DNA of 64,000 nucleotides, from contig JACKNY010000001.1 in assembly GCA_024234615.1 (NCBI GenBank), positions 252,501 through 316,500 on the forward strand, read 5' to 3'. Below, one piece after another: positions 31,395 through 40,171 of this stretch. The translations under genes were made by a program, and so were the position numbers. The notes under the pieces are model-generated. The model made no database searches and was not told where the DNA came from. It saw only the letters and a program-made list of their open reading frames with translations. Source of the DNA: Pseudomonadales bacterium (GTDB taxonomy: Bacteria; Pseudomonadota; Gammaproteobacteria; Pseudomonadales; IMCC2047). How positions within the stretch are numbered: position 1 is the stretch's first letter; each line of letters begins with the position of its first letter.

Positions 31395-31763
31395 ATGATT
31401 CAAACAGAATCAATGCTTGATGTGGCAGATAACAGCGGTGCCCGTCGAGTCATGTGTATTAAAGTTTTGGGCGGTTCGCATCGACGGTATGCGCGTATTG
31501 GCGACATCATTAAAGTGACAGTAAAAGAGGCGATTCCTCGTGGTCGTGTTAAAAAAGGCCAAGTGATGAATGCAGTGGTCGTGCGTACCAGGAAAGGTGT
31601 GCGACGCTCCGATGGTTCGATTATCCGTTTTGACGGTAATGCTGCCGTGTTGTTAAACCAACAGCATGCACCCATAGGCACTCGTATTTTTGGCCCGGTA
31701 ACGCGCGAATTACGCAGCGAAAAGTTTATGAAAATTATTTCATTGGCGCCGGAAGTACTGTAA
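31395..31763 (+). CDS. rplN: 50S ribosomal protein L14
   Basis: L14 sits at the subunit interface and binds the silencing factor RsfS. The 122 aa begin MIQTESMLDVADNSGARRVMCIKVLGGS, nearly invariant in bacteria. It opens the spc operon. Upstream, a TTGCGA box at 31352-31357 has only a poor -10 partner, so read-through from the S10 operon is as likely as a separate promoter. Confidence 0.98.
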   Translation: MIQTESMLDVADNSGARRVMCIKVLGGSHRRYARIGDIIKVTVKEAIPRGRVKKGQVMNAVVVRTRKGVRRSDGSIIRFDGNAAVLLNQQHAPIGTRIFGPVTRELRSEKFMKIISLAPEVL

Positions 31764-31789
31764 GCGGATTGAATTTAGAGAGACCAGTG

Positions 31790-32107
31790 ATGAATAAAAT
31801 CAGACGAGATGACGAAGTAATTGTTATTGCGGGTCGTGATAAGGGTAAGCGCGGGAAAGTGTCGCGGGTATTGCAAAACGATCGTCTCATAGTTTCTGGG
31901 ATTAATATGGCAAAACGTCATACCAAACCAAACCCTATGAAAGGCGCTGCCGGTGGTATCGTTGAGAAAGAGGCGTCGATCCACATCTCTAATGTGGCGA
32001 TATACAACAGCGCAACCAATAAAGCCGATCGCGTAGGTGTAAAGGTTTTGGAGGATGGCTCCAAAGTTCGAATTTATAAGTCGAATCAAGAAACGATCGA
32101 CGCGTAA
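31790..32107 (+). CDS. rplX: 50S ribosomal protein L24
   Basis: L24 initiates 50S assembly at the 5' domain of 23S rRNA. The 105 aa have the KOW motif (DEVIVIAGRDKGKRGKVSRV) at the start and the HTKPNP segment. The ATG at 31790 was chosen because MNKIRRDDEV aligns with the E. coli N-terminus; upstream in-frame TTG and GTG codons would add seven unsupported residues. Confidence 0.96.
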   Translation: MNKIRRDDEVIVIAGRDKGKRGKVSRVLQNDRLIVSGINMAKRHTKPNPMKGAAGGIVEKEASIHISNVAIYNSATNKADRVGVKVLEDGSKVRIYKSNQETIDA

Positions 32108-32125
32108 TAGTGACTGGAAATTAAG

Positions 32126-32665
32126 ATGTCGAGATTAAAAGATCTTTATAAAGCGGAAGTAGTCGACTCTCTGAAGAAGGAGTTCGGTTACCAAAATGTG
32201 ATGCAGGTACCTAAGGTGACCAAAGTAACCCTTAATATGGGGGTTGGTGAGGCACTGGGGGACAAGAAGTTAATTGAAAATGCAGTTTCTGATATGCAAT
32301 TGATTTCCGGCCAAAAACCGCAGATCACCAAAGCACGTAAATCTATTGCGGGCTTCAAGGTTCGTGAAGGTTATCCTATCGGCTGTAAAGTGACGTTGCG
32401 CAATGATCGCATGTGGGAATTTCTTGATCGCTTGATCGATGTGGCGGTTCCTCGTGTAAGAGACTTTCGTGGTTTGAGTGGGAAGTCATTTGATGGTCGT
32501 GGAAATTACAGCATGGGTGTTAAAGAGCAGATCATTTTCCCGGAAATTGATTTCGATAAGGTAGACAAGATTCGTGGTTTGGATATAACCGTTACCACCA
32601 CGGCGAACAGTAATGAAGAAGGGCGTGCACTTTTAAAAGCCTTAAATTTTCCCTTCAAGGAATAG
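32126..32665 (+). CDS. rplE: 50S ribosomal protein L5
   Basis: L5 binds 5S rRNA in the central protuberance and contacts P-site tRNA. The 179 aa equal the E. coli length; conserved stretches include VTLNMGVGEALGDKK, the QKPQITKARKSIAGFKVREG loop and RDFRGLSGKSFDGRGNYSMG. It lies 18 bases after rplX and 12 before rpsN. Confidence 0.98.
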   Translation: MSRLKDLYKAEVVDSLKKEFGYQNVMQVPKVTKVTLNMGVGEALGDKKLIENAVSDMQLISGQKPQITKARKSIAGFKVREGYPIGCKVTLRNDRMWEFLDRLIDVAVPRVRDFRGLSGKSFDGRGNYSMGVKEQIIFPEIDFDKVDKIRGLDITVTTTANSNEEGRALLKALNFPFKE

Positions 32666-32677
32666 GATCGATTAACG

Positions 32678-32983
32678 ATGGCAAAGACTTCCATGGTCGA
32701 GCGCGAAAAGAAGCGCGAACGTATTGTCGCTAAGTACGCAAAAAAGCGTGCTGAGTTAAAGGCGGCTATTTGTAATATGTCTTTGAGCGATGAAGAACGT
32801 TGGGACGCTCAAAAGAAATTACAGGCAATGCCGCGCGATGCGAGTCGATCAAGACTACGGAACCGCTGTCAGATCACTGGCCGTCCACATGGTGTCTATC
32901 GCAAATTTCGGCTGGGAAGAAACAAGTTGCGTGAAGCCGCAATGCGTGGTGATATCGCCGGACTGAAAAAGTCCAGCTGGTAA
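32678..32983 (+). CDS. rpsN: 30S ribosomal protein S14, zinc-free form
   Basis: S14 assembles late into the 30S head. The 101 aa represent the long form without zinc-binding CxxC pairs (only two isolated cysteines), as in E. coli. The C-terminal RCQITGRPHGVYRKFRLGRNKLREAA block is conserved. Because this copy is zinc-independent, no zinc-responsive replacement is needed for it, unlike L36 of this genome. Confidence 0.97.
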   Translation: MAKTSMVEREKKRERIVAKYAKKRAELKAAICNMSLSDEERWDAQKKLQAMPRDASRSRLRNRCQITGRPHGVYRKFRLGRNKLREAAMRGDIAGLKKSSW

Positions 32984-33015
32984 GATTGAAACAGAATTAG
33001 GAGCGCAACTTTAAA

Positions 33016-33411
33016 ATGAGCATGCAAGATACTTTGGCGGATATGTTTACCCGTATTCGCAACGCGCAGTTGGCCGCTAAACCTTCCGTGGTTATGCCTT
33101 CTTCAAAGATGAAGGTGTCGGTGGCTAAAGTGCTGAAAGAAGAAGGGTTTATCGGTGACTATCGCACTGAGGGTGATAAGATCAAGCCCTCCTTGAGTAT
33201 TGATTTGAAATATTTCGAAGGCAAACCTGTCATCGAGGAAATCAAGCGAGCGAGCCGCCCCGGATTGCGTTTGTATAAAGGTAAAGACGAGTTGCCGAAG
33301 GTACGCGGTGGGTTGGGTGTTTCAATCGTCTCAACTTCCAAAGGCGTAATGACCGATAAAGCGGCACAGGCGGTTGGCGTTGGTGGCGAAATAATTTGTA
33401 CCGTTTTCTAG
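33016..33411 (+). CDS. rpsH: 30S ribosomal protein S8
   Basis: S8 binds helix 21 of 16S rRNA and in E. coli represses the spc operon by binding the start of the L5 gene. The 131 aa begin MSMQDTLADMFTRIRNAQ and end in the VSTSKGVMTDKAAQAVGVGGEIICTVF segment that contacts RNA. An AGGAG site precedes the start by 10 bases. Confidence 0.98.
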   Translation: MSMQDTLADMFTRIRNAQLAAKPSVVMPSSKMKVSVAKVLKEEGFIGDYRTEGDKIKPSLSIDLKYFEGKPVIEEIKRASRPGLRLYKGKDELPKVRGGLGVSIVSTSKGVMTDKAAQAVGVGGEIICTVF

Positions 33412-33420
33412 GATTAAAAT

Positions 33421-33954
33421 ATGTCTAGGGTAGCGAAGAATCCAGTTGAATTACCTTCGGGTGTTGAAATAAGTCTTAAAGGCCAGACGATGAACGTCAA
33501 GGGCAAAAAAGGCAATTTAACACTGGAGGTGCATTCATCGGTAGAAGTTAAGCAAGAAGATAATCAGCTTGTGTTTGCTGCGCGTGATGGCGCTAAGTTA
33601 TCGCGAGCAATGTCCGGGACTACAAGAGCGTTAGTCAATAATATGGTGATAGGCGTATCTACGGGCTTTGAGAGGAAGCTGGAGTTGCAGGGGGTTGGTT
33701 ACCGTGCAAAAGTCAGCGGAAACACAGTTAATTTAACGCTTGGCTTTTCTCATCCGGTTGACTACGAACTGCCTCAGGGCGTAACTGCGGAAGCCCCGAC
33801 GCAAACAGAAGTCGTATTGAGTGGCATTGACAAGCAGCAGGTTGGTCAGGTGGCGGCAGAGATTCGTGCATTCCGACCACCCGAGCCTTATAAGGGTAAA
33901 GGTGTTCGTTACTCTGGCGAATTTGTACGCCGTAAAGAAGCCAAGAAGAAATAG
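33421..33954 (+). CDS. rplF: 50S ribosomal protein L6
   Basis: L6 lies near the sarcin-ricin loop and the factor-binding site. The 177 aa consist of the two duplicated RNA-binding domains; the C-terminal signature PEPYKGKGVRYSGEFVRRKEAKKK is intact. Length equals the E. coli protein. It starts 9 bases after rpsH with no strong upstream ribosome site, suggesting coupling. Confidence 0.98.
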   Translation: MSRVAKNPVELPSGVEISLKGQTMNVKGKKGNLTLEVHSSVEVKQEDNQLVFAARDGAKLSRAMSGTTRALVNNMVIGVSTGFERKLELQGVGYRAKVSGNTVNLTLGFSHPVDYELPQGVTAEAPTQTEVVLSGIDKQQVGQVAAEIRAFRPPEPYKGKGVRYSGEFVRRKEAKKK

Positions 33955-33962
33955 GTAGCAGT

Positions 33963-34313
33963 ATGAGCGAGAAAAAAGTTGCCCGATTACGCCGTAGTCA
34001 CAAAACACGGTACAAAATTCGTGAGCTGGAGGTCAACCGGTTGTGTGTTAATCGGACGCCACGTCATATTTACGCCCAGATTATTGCGCCAACTGGTGGT
34101 GAAGTGTTGGTTGAAGCCTCGACGCTTGATAAAGATCTGCGTCAGGATAAAACCGGTAACGTGGACGCGGCCGGAAAAGTGGGTGCGTTAATAGCAGAGC
34201 GCGCCAAGCAAGCCGGTATTGAGAAGGTGGCGTTTGACCGTTCGGGATTCAAATATCATGGTCGAATAAAAGCATTGGCCGAGGCAGCCCGCGAAGGCGG
34301 TCTGGAATTTTAA
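33963..34313 (+). CDS. rplR: 50S ribosomal protein L18
   Basis: L18 binds 5S rRNA together with L5. The 116 aa hold the basic N-terminus (KKVARLRRSHKTRYKIRELEVNRLCVNRTPRHIYAQII) and the C-terminal FDRSGFKYHGRIKALAEAAREGGLEF block. It is the expected neighbour of rplF and rpsE, with 8- and 10-base gaps. Confidence 0.98.
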   Translation: MSEKKVARLRRSHKTRYKIRELEVNRLCVNRTPRHIYAQIIAPTGGEVLVEASTLDKDLRQDKTGNVDAAGKVGALIAERAKQAGIEKVAFDRSGFKYHGRIKALAEAAREGGLEF

Positions 34314-34323
34314 GGGTTAAATC

Positions 34324-34824
34324 ATGGCAGACAACGAGCAAACTAGCATTGATATGCAGGAAAAGTTAGTCCAGGTCAACCGCGTCGCGAAAGTGGTGAA
34401 GGGTGGTCGGATTTTTGGATTTACTGCATTAACAGTGGTTGGAGATGGTAAGGGTCGCGTAGGCTTTGGTCGCGGTAAGGCTCGAGAAGTGCCAGTTGCG
34501 ATCCAGAAAGCAATGGAGTCAGCACGACGTAATATGATTAGCGTCAGCCTCAATGGACACACTCTTCAGTATCCTATTAAGGCGCGGCATGGTGCTTCAA
34601 AGGTGTATATGCAGCCAGCTTCGGAAGGTACGGGAATTATTGCTGGCGGTGCAATGCGCGCAGTGTTGGAGCTTGCCGGAGTGCAAAACGTACTGGCAAA
34701 GTGCTACGGCTCAACTAATCCGGTAAACGTGGTGCGCGCAACCTTCAAAGGGTTGCAGAATATGAAAGCGCCTGAAGATATTGCTGCGAAACGTGGCAAG
34801 TCTGTTGAAGATATAGTGGGATAG
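34324..34824 (+). CDS. rpsE: 30S ribosomal protein S5
   Basis: S5 is at the mRNA entry and influences decoding accuracy. The 166 aa match the E. coli length. The spectinomycin-binding loop VAKVVKGGRIFGFTALTVVGDG reads as the sensitive type, without the deletions or substitutions at the lysine-glycine stretch seen in resistant strains. The second domain with GTGIIAGGAMRAVLELAG is intact. Confidence 0.98.
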   Translation: MADNEQTSIDMQEKLVQVNRVAKVVKGGRIFGFTALTVVGDGKGRVGFGRGKAREVPVAIQKAMESARRNMISVSLNGHTLQYPIKARHGASKVYMQPASEGTGIIAGGAMRAVLELAGVQNVLAKCYGSTNPVNVVRATFKGLQNMKAPEDIAAKRGKSVEDIVG

Positions 34825-34828
34825 AGTC

Positions 34829-35017
34829 ATGGCTAAAGCGAAACGAATTCAGGTGACCATGACGCGCAGCGCGATCGGACGTTTACCGAAGCACAAAGAA
34901 ACCTTGCGTGGGTTAGGTTTGCGTCGAATCGGTCACACTGTTGAGTTGGAAGATACTCCTGCGGTACGTGGCATGATCAATAAAGTTAACTACATGGTTA
35001 GCGTGGTAGGAGAGTAA
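34829..35017 (+). CDS. rpmD: 50S ribosomal protein L30
   Basis: L30 is a small peripheral large-subunit protein, present in only part of bacteria. The 62 aa hold the RSAIGRLPKHKETLRGLGLRRIGHTVELEDTPAVRGMI core. It starts four bases after the rpsE stop region and is followed by rplO after four bases, so the three genes are tightly packed. Confidence 0.97.
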   Translation: MAKAKRIQVTMTRSAIGRLPKHKETLRGLGLRRIGHTVELEDTPAVRGMINKVNYMVSVVGE

Positions 35018-35021
35018 AGGT

Positions 35022-35456
35022 ATGCGCCTTAATACACTAAGTCCAGCGGCAGGCTCCAAGCCTTCAGCAAAACGTGTAGGTCGTGGTATCGGAAGCGGGT
35101 TGGGAAAGACCTGTGGACGTGGTCATAAGGGACAAAAATCTCGTTCAGGTGGTGGTGTTAAGCCCGGTTTTGAAGGCGGACAGATGCCTTTGCAGAGAAG
35201 ATTGCCGAAGTTCGGCTTTACTTCTCGTAGCGGACGTTATGTCACCGAAGTGCGTTTGCACGAACTTGCGAAGGTAGAGGCGGACGTGATCGATGTCGCC
35301 GCCTTGAAAGCAGCTGATTTAATTGGTAATCATATCCAAGTTGTTAAAATCATGTTATCCGGTGAGCTTAATAAAGCGGTTAAGATTCGCGGTATTAAAG
35401 CTAGTCAAGGCGCCCGAGCAGCTATTGAAGCGGCCGGTGGAAGCATCGAGGACTAG
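35022..35456 (+). CDS. rplO: 50S ribosomal protein L15
   Basis: L15 is a late-assembly protein with a long glycine- and arginine-rich N-terminal tail that threads into 23S rRNA (GRGIGSGLGKTCGRGHKGQKSRSGG at about 20-44). The 144 aa equal the E. coli length. Its stop codon TAG is immediately followed by the secY ATG with no spacer. Confidence 0.98.
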   Translation: MRLNTLSPAAGSKPSAKRVGRGIGSGLGKTCGRGHKGQKSRSGGGVKPGFEGGQMPLQRRLPKFGFTSRSGRYVTEVRLHELAKVEADVIDVAALKAADLIGNHIQVVKIMLSGELNKAVKIRGIKASQGARAAIEAAGGSIED

Positions 35457-36791
35457 ATGGCAAAGCCAGGTGGTGCGTCCCTAGCCAGCGCTAAATCGGG
35501 TTTAGCTGAACTATTTCAGCGTCTGCGATTTGTTCTGATGGCAATTATTGTGTACCGAATTGGTGCGCATATACCAGTGCCTGGCGTTAACCCTGATCGT
35601 TTAGCACAACTATTTGAACAAAACCAAGGTACTATTTTAAGCCTGTTTAATATGTTTTCAGGTGGCGCTTTGGAGCGAATGAGTATATTCGCGCTGGGTA
35701 TTATGCCCTATATTTCTGCCTCCATTATTATGCAGTTGATGACGGCGGTAAGTCCGCATCTGGAGCAGCTTAAGAAGGAAGGTGAGGCCGGGCGTAGAAA
35801 AATTAGCCAGTATACTCGTTATGGAACGGTGTTGTTGGCGACTGTCCAGTCAGCGGGTATGGCGATTGGTTTGGCTAACCAAGGGATTGCATTTTCAGCG
35901 ACTTATACTTTCTATTTCGTGGCGATAGTTACCCTAGTTTCGGGCGCTGTTTTTCTGATGTGGTTAGGAGAGCAAATTACCGAGCGCGGTATTGGTAATG
36001 GTATATCATTACTAATTTTTGCCAGTATCGTGGCAGGCTTGCCTTCAGCGATTGGGCAGTCATTTGAGTCGGCAAGACAAGGTGATATTAATATTTTGTT
36101 GCTTTTAGCGATCGCATTTTTGGCGGTAGCTACGGTGGGTTTTGTCGTTTTCGTTGAGCGTGGTCAAAGACGTATCACTATCAATTACGCTAAACGGCAA
36201 CAGGGTAAAAAGATGTATGCGGCGCAAACTAGCCACTTGCCACTGAAGGTGAACATGGCTGGTGTTATTCCGCCAATTTTTGCTTCCAGTATATTGTTGT
36301 TCCCGGCATCGATCGGGCAGTGGTTTGGTCAAGGCGAAGGGATGAGTTGGATGCAGGATATCACCCTTTTGATCGCCCCAGGGCAACCACTTTATATTAT
36401 TTTATTCGCCGCTTTTATTATGTTTTTCTGCTATTTCTATACAGCATTGATGTTTAACCCAAGAGATGTGGCGGATAATCTGAAGCGTTCTGGCGCCTTT
36501 ATTCCTGGGATTAGGCCCGGCGAGCAGTCTGCGAATTATGTGGACAACGTGATGACTCGGCTGACACTGTTCGGCGGCATCTATATTACATTGGTATCTC
36601 TGCTGCCATTGTTATTAATCAATACCGCTAATGTACCCTTTTACTTTGGGGGAACTTCGGTCTTGATCGTGGTGGTGGTGGTGATGGACTTTATGTCGCA
36701 AGTGCAATCGCATTTGATGTCGCATCAGTATGAGTCGCTGCTGAAGAAGTCCAATCTTAAGGGTTATGGTAGCGGCGGAATGCTGCGTTAA
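35457..36791 (+). CDS. secY: Protein translocase channel subunit SecY
   Basis: SecY forms the protein-conducting channel across the inner membrane. The 444 aa contain the expected ten membrane segments, the plug region after the first (IGAHIPVPGVNPDRL), and the cytoplasmic loop VERGQRRITINYAKRQ that contacts SecA and the ribosome. It starts directly at the rplO stop codon and is followed by rpmJ. With secE in this window, two of the three SecYEG subunits are present. Confidence 0.98.
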   Translation: MAKPGGASLASAKSGLAELFQRLRFVLMAIIVYRIGAHIPVPGVNPDRLAQLFEQNQGTILSLFNMFSGGALERMSIFALGIMPYISASIIMQLMTAVSPHLEQLKKEGEAGRRKISQYTRYGTVLLATVQSAGMAIGLANQGIAFSATYTFYFVAIVTLVSGAVFLMWLGEQITERGIGNGISLLIFASIVAGLPSAIGQSFESARQGDINILLLLAIAFLAVATVGFVVFVERGQRRITINYAKRQQGKKMYAAQTSHLPLKVNMAGVIPPIFASSILLFPASIGQWFGQGEGMSWMQDITLLIAPGQPLYIILFAAFIMFFCYFYTALMFNPRDVADNLKRSGAFIPGIRPGEQSANYVDNVMTRLTLFGGIYITLVSLLPLLLINTANVPFYFGGTSVLIVVVVVMDFMSQVQSHLMSHQYESLLKKSNLKGYGSGGMLR

Positions 36792-36810
36792 TTGGTGTTT
36801 GGAGAAGAGC

Positions 36811-36927
36811 ATGAAAGTACGTGCATCCGTGAAGAAAATTTGTCGTAATTGCAAGGTCGTTAAACGACATGGCGTGGTTCGGGTTATTTGTAGCGTGGAA
36901 CCACGACATAAGCAGCGTCAAGGTTAG
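36811..36927 (+). CDS. rpmJ: 50S ribosomal protein L36, zinc-binding form
   Basis: This 38-aa protein is a late 50S component. It reads MKVRASVKKI then CRNC, with zinc ligands C11, C14, C27 and H33 all present, so it is the zinc-binding (C+) form. A GGAGAAG site lies 6 bases before the ATG. It sits between secY and rpsM as in most gammaproteobacteria. Confidence 0.97.
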   Translation: MKVRASVKKICRNCKVVKRHGVVRVICSVEPRHKQRQG

Positions 36928-37020
36928 ACTGGTTCGAGAATCGTCGTTGGAATTCACTTGATTTCTATTGCATCAAGGGGTATTCTTCTGCGCCCTTCGC
37001 CGAGGTGGTTTTTGTCATTG

Positions 37021-37049
37021 TTGAGATAAAATTTAGTAACAATTATTAG
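37021..37049 (+). promoter_or_regulatory. Possible promoter of the alpha operon
   Basis: TTGAGA at 37021-37026 and TATTAG at 37044-37049 are separated by 17 bases. The 169-base gap between rpmJ and rpsM is the place where E. coli has the S4-repressed alpha leader; a pseudoknot could not be confirmed by eye. Confidence 0.3.
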
Positions 37050-37096
37050 TTAAATAAATCGTAATATTGCGAAATGAGAGAGTTGGAGTTAACAGA

Positions 37097-37453
37097 ATGG
37101 CCCGTATAGCAGGCGTTAACATACCTGATAATAAACACGCAGTGATTTCACTGACTTACATCTATGGTGTTGGCTCCACCACAGCGCATAGTATTTGCGA
37201 CTCTGTTGGAATTAATCCGGCCACAAAAGTTGCTAACCTCTCCGAGGAGCAATTGGATGCGGTCAGAAGTGAGATCACTAAAATAACGGTTGAAGGTGAT
37301 TTACGCCGTGAAGTTTCCATGAACATCAAACGTTTGATGGATCTTGGTGCTTATCGCGGTTTACGGCATCGTCGCAATTTGCCAGTACGTGGACAGCGCA
37401 GTAAAACGAATGCGCGCACACGTAAAGGCCCGCGTAAGCCGATTCGTAAGTAA
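37097..37453 (+). CDS. rpsM: 30S ribosomal protein S13
   Basis: S13 bridges the 30S head to the large subunit and contacts P-site tRNA through its tail. The 118 aa equal the E. coli length, with MARIAGVNIPDNKH at the start and RHRRNLPVRGQRSKTNARTRKGPRKPIRK at the end. The ATG at 37097 behind TTGGAG is favoured over an upstream GTG-region start that would add ten unrelated residues. Confidence 0.98.
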   Translation: MARIAGVNIPDNKHAVISLTYIYGVGSTTAHSICDSVGINPATKVANLSEEQLDAVRSEITKITVEGDLRREVSMNIKRLMDLGAYRGLRHRRNLPVRGQRSKTNARTRKGPRKPIRK

Positions 37454-37500
37454 TAACCGCTGCAAAACAGTAAAAGCTGAGAGAGACAGGAAAGATAAGT

Positions 37501-37887
37501 ATGGCAAAGCCAGCGCGTAAAGTTAAAAAGGTCAGAAAGACCGTTATTGATGGTGTGGCGCATATTCACGCCTCCTTTAATAACACCATTATTACTATTA
37601 CAGATCGTCAGGGCAATGCCTTAAGTTGGGCTACTTCTGGCGGTTCGGGCTTTCGCGGTTCGCGTAAAAGTACACCATTTGCCGCACAGGTAGCGGCAGA
37701 ACGTGCTGGTACAGCAGCAGCAGAGTATGGCTTGAAAAACTTGGATGTCTGTGTGAAGGGCCCTGGTCCCGGTCGTGAGTCAGCCGTAAGAGCGCTTAAT
37801 GCGGTTGGCTTTAAAATTAATAGTATTACGGATGTGACGCCGATTCCACACAACGGCTGTCGTCCTCCCAAGAAACGTCGTGTTTAA
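37501..37887 (+). CDS. rpsK: 30S ribosomal protein S11
   Basis: S11 lies on the 30S platform and contacts mRNA near the E site. The 128 aa include HIHASFNNTIITITDRQGNALSWATSGGSGFRGSRKSTPFAAQ and end in IPHNGCRPPKKRRV, where an asparagine-glycine pair can form isoaspartate in E. coli. The gene lies 47 bases after rpsM. Confidence 0.98.
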   Translation: MAKPARKVKKVRKTVIDGVAHIHASFNNTIITITDRQGNALSWATSGGSGFRGSRKSTPFAAQVAAERAGTAAAEYGLKNLDVCVKGPGPGRESAVRALNAVGFKINSITDVTPIPHNGCRPPKKRRV

Positions 37888-37902
37888 TCAGGAGACAGAA
37901 TA

Positions 37903-38523
37903 ATGGCTCGTTATATAGGACCAACTTGTAAGCTGTCTCGTCGTGAAGGCACTGATCTGTACTTAAAAAGTGGTGTAAGGCCGCTTGATTCGAAATGCAA
38001 AGCAGATACTGTGCCTGGTGTTCATGGCGCCAGACGAAGTCGTTTATCCGATTACGGCTTGCAGCTGCGGGAAAAACAAAAGGTACGTCGTATATATGGT
38101 ATTTTAGAGCGGCAGTTCCGTAACTACTATAAAGCGGCTGCGGGTAAAAAGGGCGCCACCGGTGAAAACCTGTTACAGCTTTTAGAATCACGCTTGGATA
38201 ACGTCGTATACCGCATGGGATTTGGTGCCACGCGCGCAGAATCTCGTCAGCTAGTGTCGCACAAGAGCATTCAGGTGAATGGTCGTACGGTGAATATCCC
38301 GTCCTATCAGGTTCAACCTGGTGATGTGGTTGCCGTACGAGAAAAAGCAAAAAATCAGTTGCGTATCAAATCCTCACTTGAACTTGCCGCGCAGCGTGGC
38401 ATGTTAGGCTGGGTTGAAGTAGACGCTAATAAGATGGAAGGCCAGTTTAAAGCGGTTCCAGATCGTGCAGATTTACCTGCCGAAATTAATGAGAACCTCA
38501 TCGTCGAGCTGTATTCCAAGTAA
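37903..38523 (+). CDS. rpsD: 30S ribosomal protein S4
   Basis: S4 nucleates 30S assembly and represses the alpha operon in E. coli. The 206 aa equal the E. coli length. It is the zinc-free type (one cysteine at C9 and one at C32, not four), with an S4 RNA-binding domain at about 95-160 (RLDNVVYRMGFGATRAESRQLVSHKSIQVNGR). It starts 15 bases after rpsK behind AGGAGA. Confidence 0.98.
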   Translation: MARYIGPTCKLSRREGTDLYLKSGVRPLDSKCKADTVPGVHGARRSRLSDYGLQLREKQKVRRIYGILERQFRNYYKAAAGKKGATGENLLQLLESRLDNVVYRMGFGATRAESRQLVSHKSIQVNGRTVNIPSYQVQPGDVVAVREKAKNQLRIKSSLELAAQRGMLGWVEVDANKMEGQFKAVPDRADLPAEINENLIVELYSK

Positions 38524-38547
38524 TAGATTTTAACAGTGGGTTTAAAC

Positions 38548-39555
38548 ATGCAACGACCAGTTACAGAGTTTTTAATACCTAAGCACATTCAAGTTGAGTC
38601 AATCAGTGCGAATCATGCCAAGGTGATACTGGAGCCTTTTGAGCGGGGTTTTGGACATACTTTGGGTAATGCGCTACGCCGCATCCTGTTATCTTCTATG
38701 CCTGGCGCTGCCGTCGTAGAAGTGACTATTGATGGTGTTCAGCATGAGTACAGTACGATTGAAGGCGTGCAGGAAGATGTGATTGAAATTCTGCTTAACC
38801 TTAAAGGTATCGCGTTAACTATGCATACACGCGATGAAGCCGTTCTGACTTTGAGTAAAAAAGGACCGGGACCAGTAGTTGCTGGTGATATTGAGCTCGA
38901 CCATGATGTAGAAATTGTTAACCCTGATCATGTGATTGCGCACCTGAATACTAAAGGTGAACTAAACATGACTATCAAGGTGGCTCATGGTCGTGGTTAT
39001 GAGGCAGCTGATACTCGTACTTCAGAAAGCGACTCTAAAACTATTGGAACACTACAATTAGATGCGACGTTCAGCCCGATTCGACGTATTGCTTATATCG
39101 TTGAAAGTGCGCGGGTAGAACAGCGTACTGATTTGGATAAATTGATTTTAGACATCGAGTCCAATGGAACCATTGATCCCGAAGAGTGCATTCGCCGCGC
39201 CGCGACTATTATGCAGCAGCAGTTAATCGCTTTTGTCGATCTAGAGGCCGATAAAGAAGAGGAGCAAGAGGAAGATGAGGAAGAAGTCGACCCGATACTC
39301 CTGCGTCCTGTTGACGATCTAGAACTGACAGTACGCTCAGCCAACTGTTTGAAAGCTGAGAATCTATACTATATAGGTGATTTGATTCAGCGTACCGAAG
39401 TGGATCTGTTGAAGACCCCTAATTTAGGCAAGAAGTCACTGACTGAAATTAAAGATGTATTAGCCTCAAAAGGCTTGTCTTTAGGTATGCGTCTGGAAAA
39501 TTGGCCACCTTCTAGTCTGCGTAATGATGATCGAGTTTTGGCTCGTCGAGACTAA
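38548..39555 (+). CDS. rpoA: DNA-directed RNA polymerase subunit alpha
   Basis: Alpha dimers scaffold the polymerase; the C-terminal domain binds UP elements and activators. The 335 aa start MQRPVTEFLIPKHIQVE, aligned with E. coli MQGSVTEFL, so the ATG at 38548 is used rather than an upstream GTG. The N-terminal domain holds HTLGNALRRILLSSMPG. A very acidic linker (EEEQEEDEEEVD, about 242-253) precedes the C-terminal domain, whose LTVRSANCLK carries the DNA-contacting arginine (R265 in E. coli). Confidence 0.99.
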   Translation: MQRPVTEFLIPKHIQVESISANHAKVILEPFERGFGHTLGNALRRILLSSMPGAAVVEVTIDGVQHEYSTIEGVQEDVIEILLNLKGIALTMHTRDEAVLTLSKKGPGPVVAGDIELDHDVEIVNPDHVIAHLNTKGELNMTIKVAHGRGYEAADTRTSESDSKTIGTLQLDATFSPIRRIAYIVESARVEQRTDLDKLILDIESNGTIDPEECIRRAATIMQQQLIAFVDLEADKEEEQEEDEEEVDPILLRPVDDLELTVRSANCLKAENLYYIGDLIQRTEVDLLKTPNLGKKSLTEIKDVLASKGLSLGMRLENWPPSSLRNDDRVLARRD

Positions 39556-39660
39556 AAGTGGATTAGGGAGTACCTGCTGTAATCTGAGTTTTCAAACTCA
39601 GGTGTAAACAGAGAGCAGGGTTCAGAATAAATTTAGAGCTTAATTTGTAGGAATTCCAAA

Positions 39661-40071
39661 ATGCGTCATCGAAAAAGTGGTCGCCAGCTAAACCGAAATA
39701 GCTCGCACCGACAGGCAATGTTCAAAAATATGACGGCCTCATTGGTCGAGCATGAAATTATAAAAACCACTTTGCCAAAGGCGAAAGAATTGCGTCGTAT
39801 TGCTGAGCCACTGATTACGCTTGCTAAGCAGGATTCTGTCGCTAATCGCCGTTTAGCTTTTGATCGCCTGCGTAACAAAGAAACAGTGGGTAAACTGTTC
39901 GGTGAATTGGGCCCACGTTATACGGAGCGTCCCGGTGGTTATACTCGCATTTTGAAATGCGGGTTCCGTTCTGGTGATAATGCGCCAATGGCCTATATTG
40001 AGCTAGTCGGTCGACCACTTGCTGAGTACGAAGACGACGCTGAGGAAGAGGTTAAAGAAACCGAGGGATAG
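39661..40071 (+). CDS. rplQ: 50S ribosomal protein L17
   Basis: L17 lies near the tunnel exit. The 136 aa begin MRHRKSGRQLNRNSSHRQAMFKNM and include the GPRYTERPGGYTRILKCGFRSGDNAPMAYIELV block. A short acidic tail (EYEDDAEEEVKETEG) makes it slightly longer than the E. coli protein (127). It ends the ribosomal gene block and is followed by a strong terminator. Confidence 0.98.
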   Translation: MRHRKSGRQLNRNSSHRQAMFKNMTASLVEHEIIKTTLPKAKELRRIAEPLITLAKQDSVANRRLAFDRLRNKETVGKLFGELGPRYTERPGGYTRILKCGFRSGDNAPMAYIELVGRPLAEYEDDAEEEVKETEG

Positions 40072-40110
40072 TCGACAAACTAGTGTCGGTATAGGTACTA
40101 AGGAAAATTG

Positions 40111-40135
40111 AAGCGGCTCTTGAGCCGCTTTTTTT
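40111..40135 (+). terminator. Terminator of the alpha operon
   Basis: AGCGGCTC at 40112-40119 pairs with GAGCCGCT at 40122-40129 around a TT loop, followed by seven Ts through 40135. It lies 40 bases after rplQ and separates it from the convergent aceK. Confidence 0.92.
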
Positions 40136-40171
40136 GTGCCTAAATTTCGTTAAAACGGCAGTTCAAGGCCG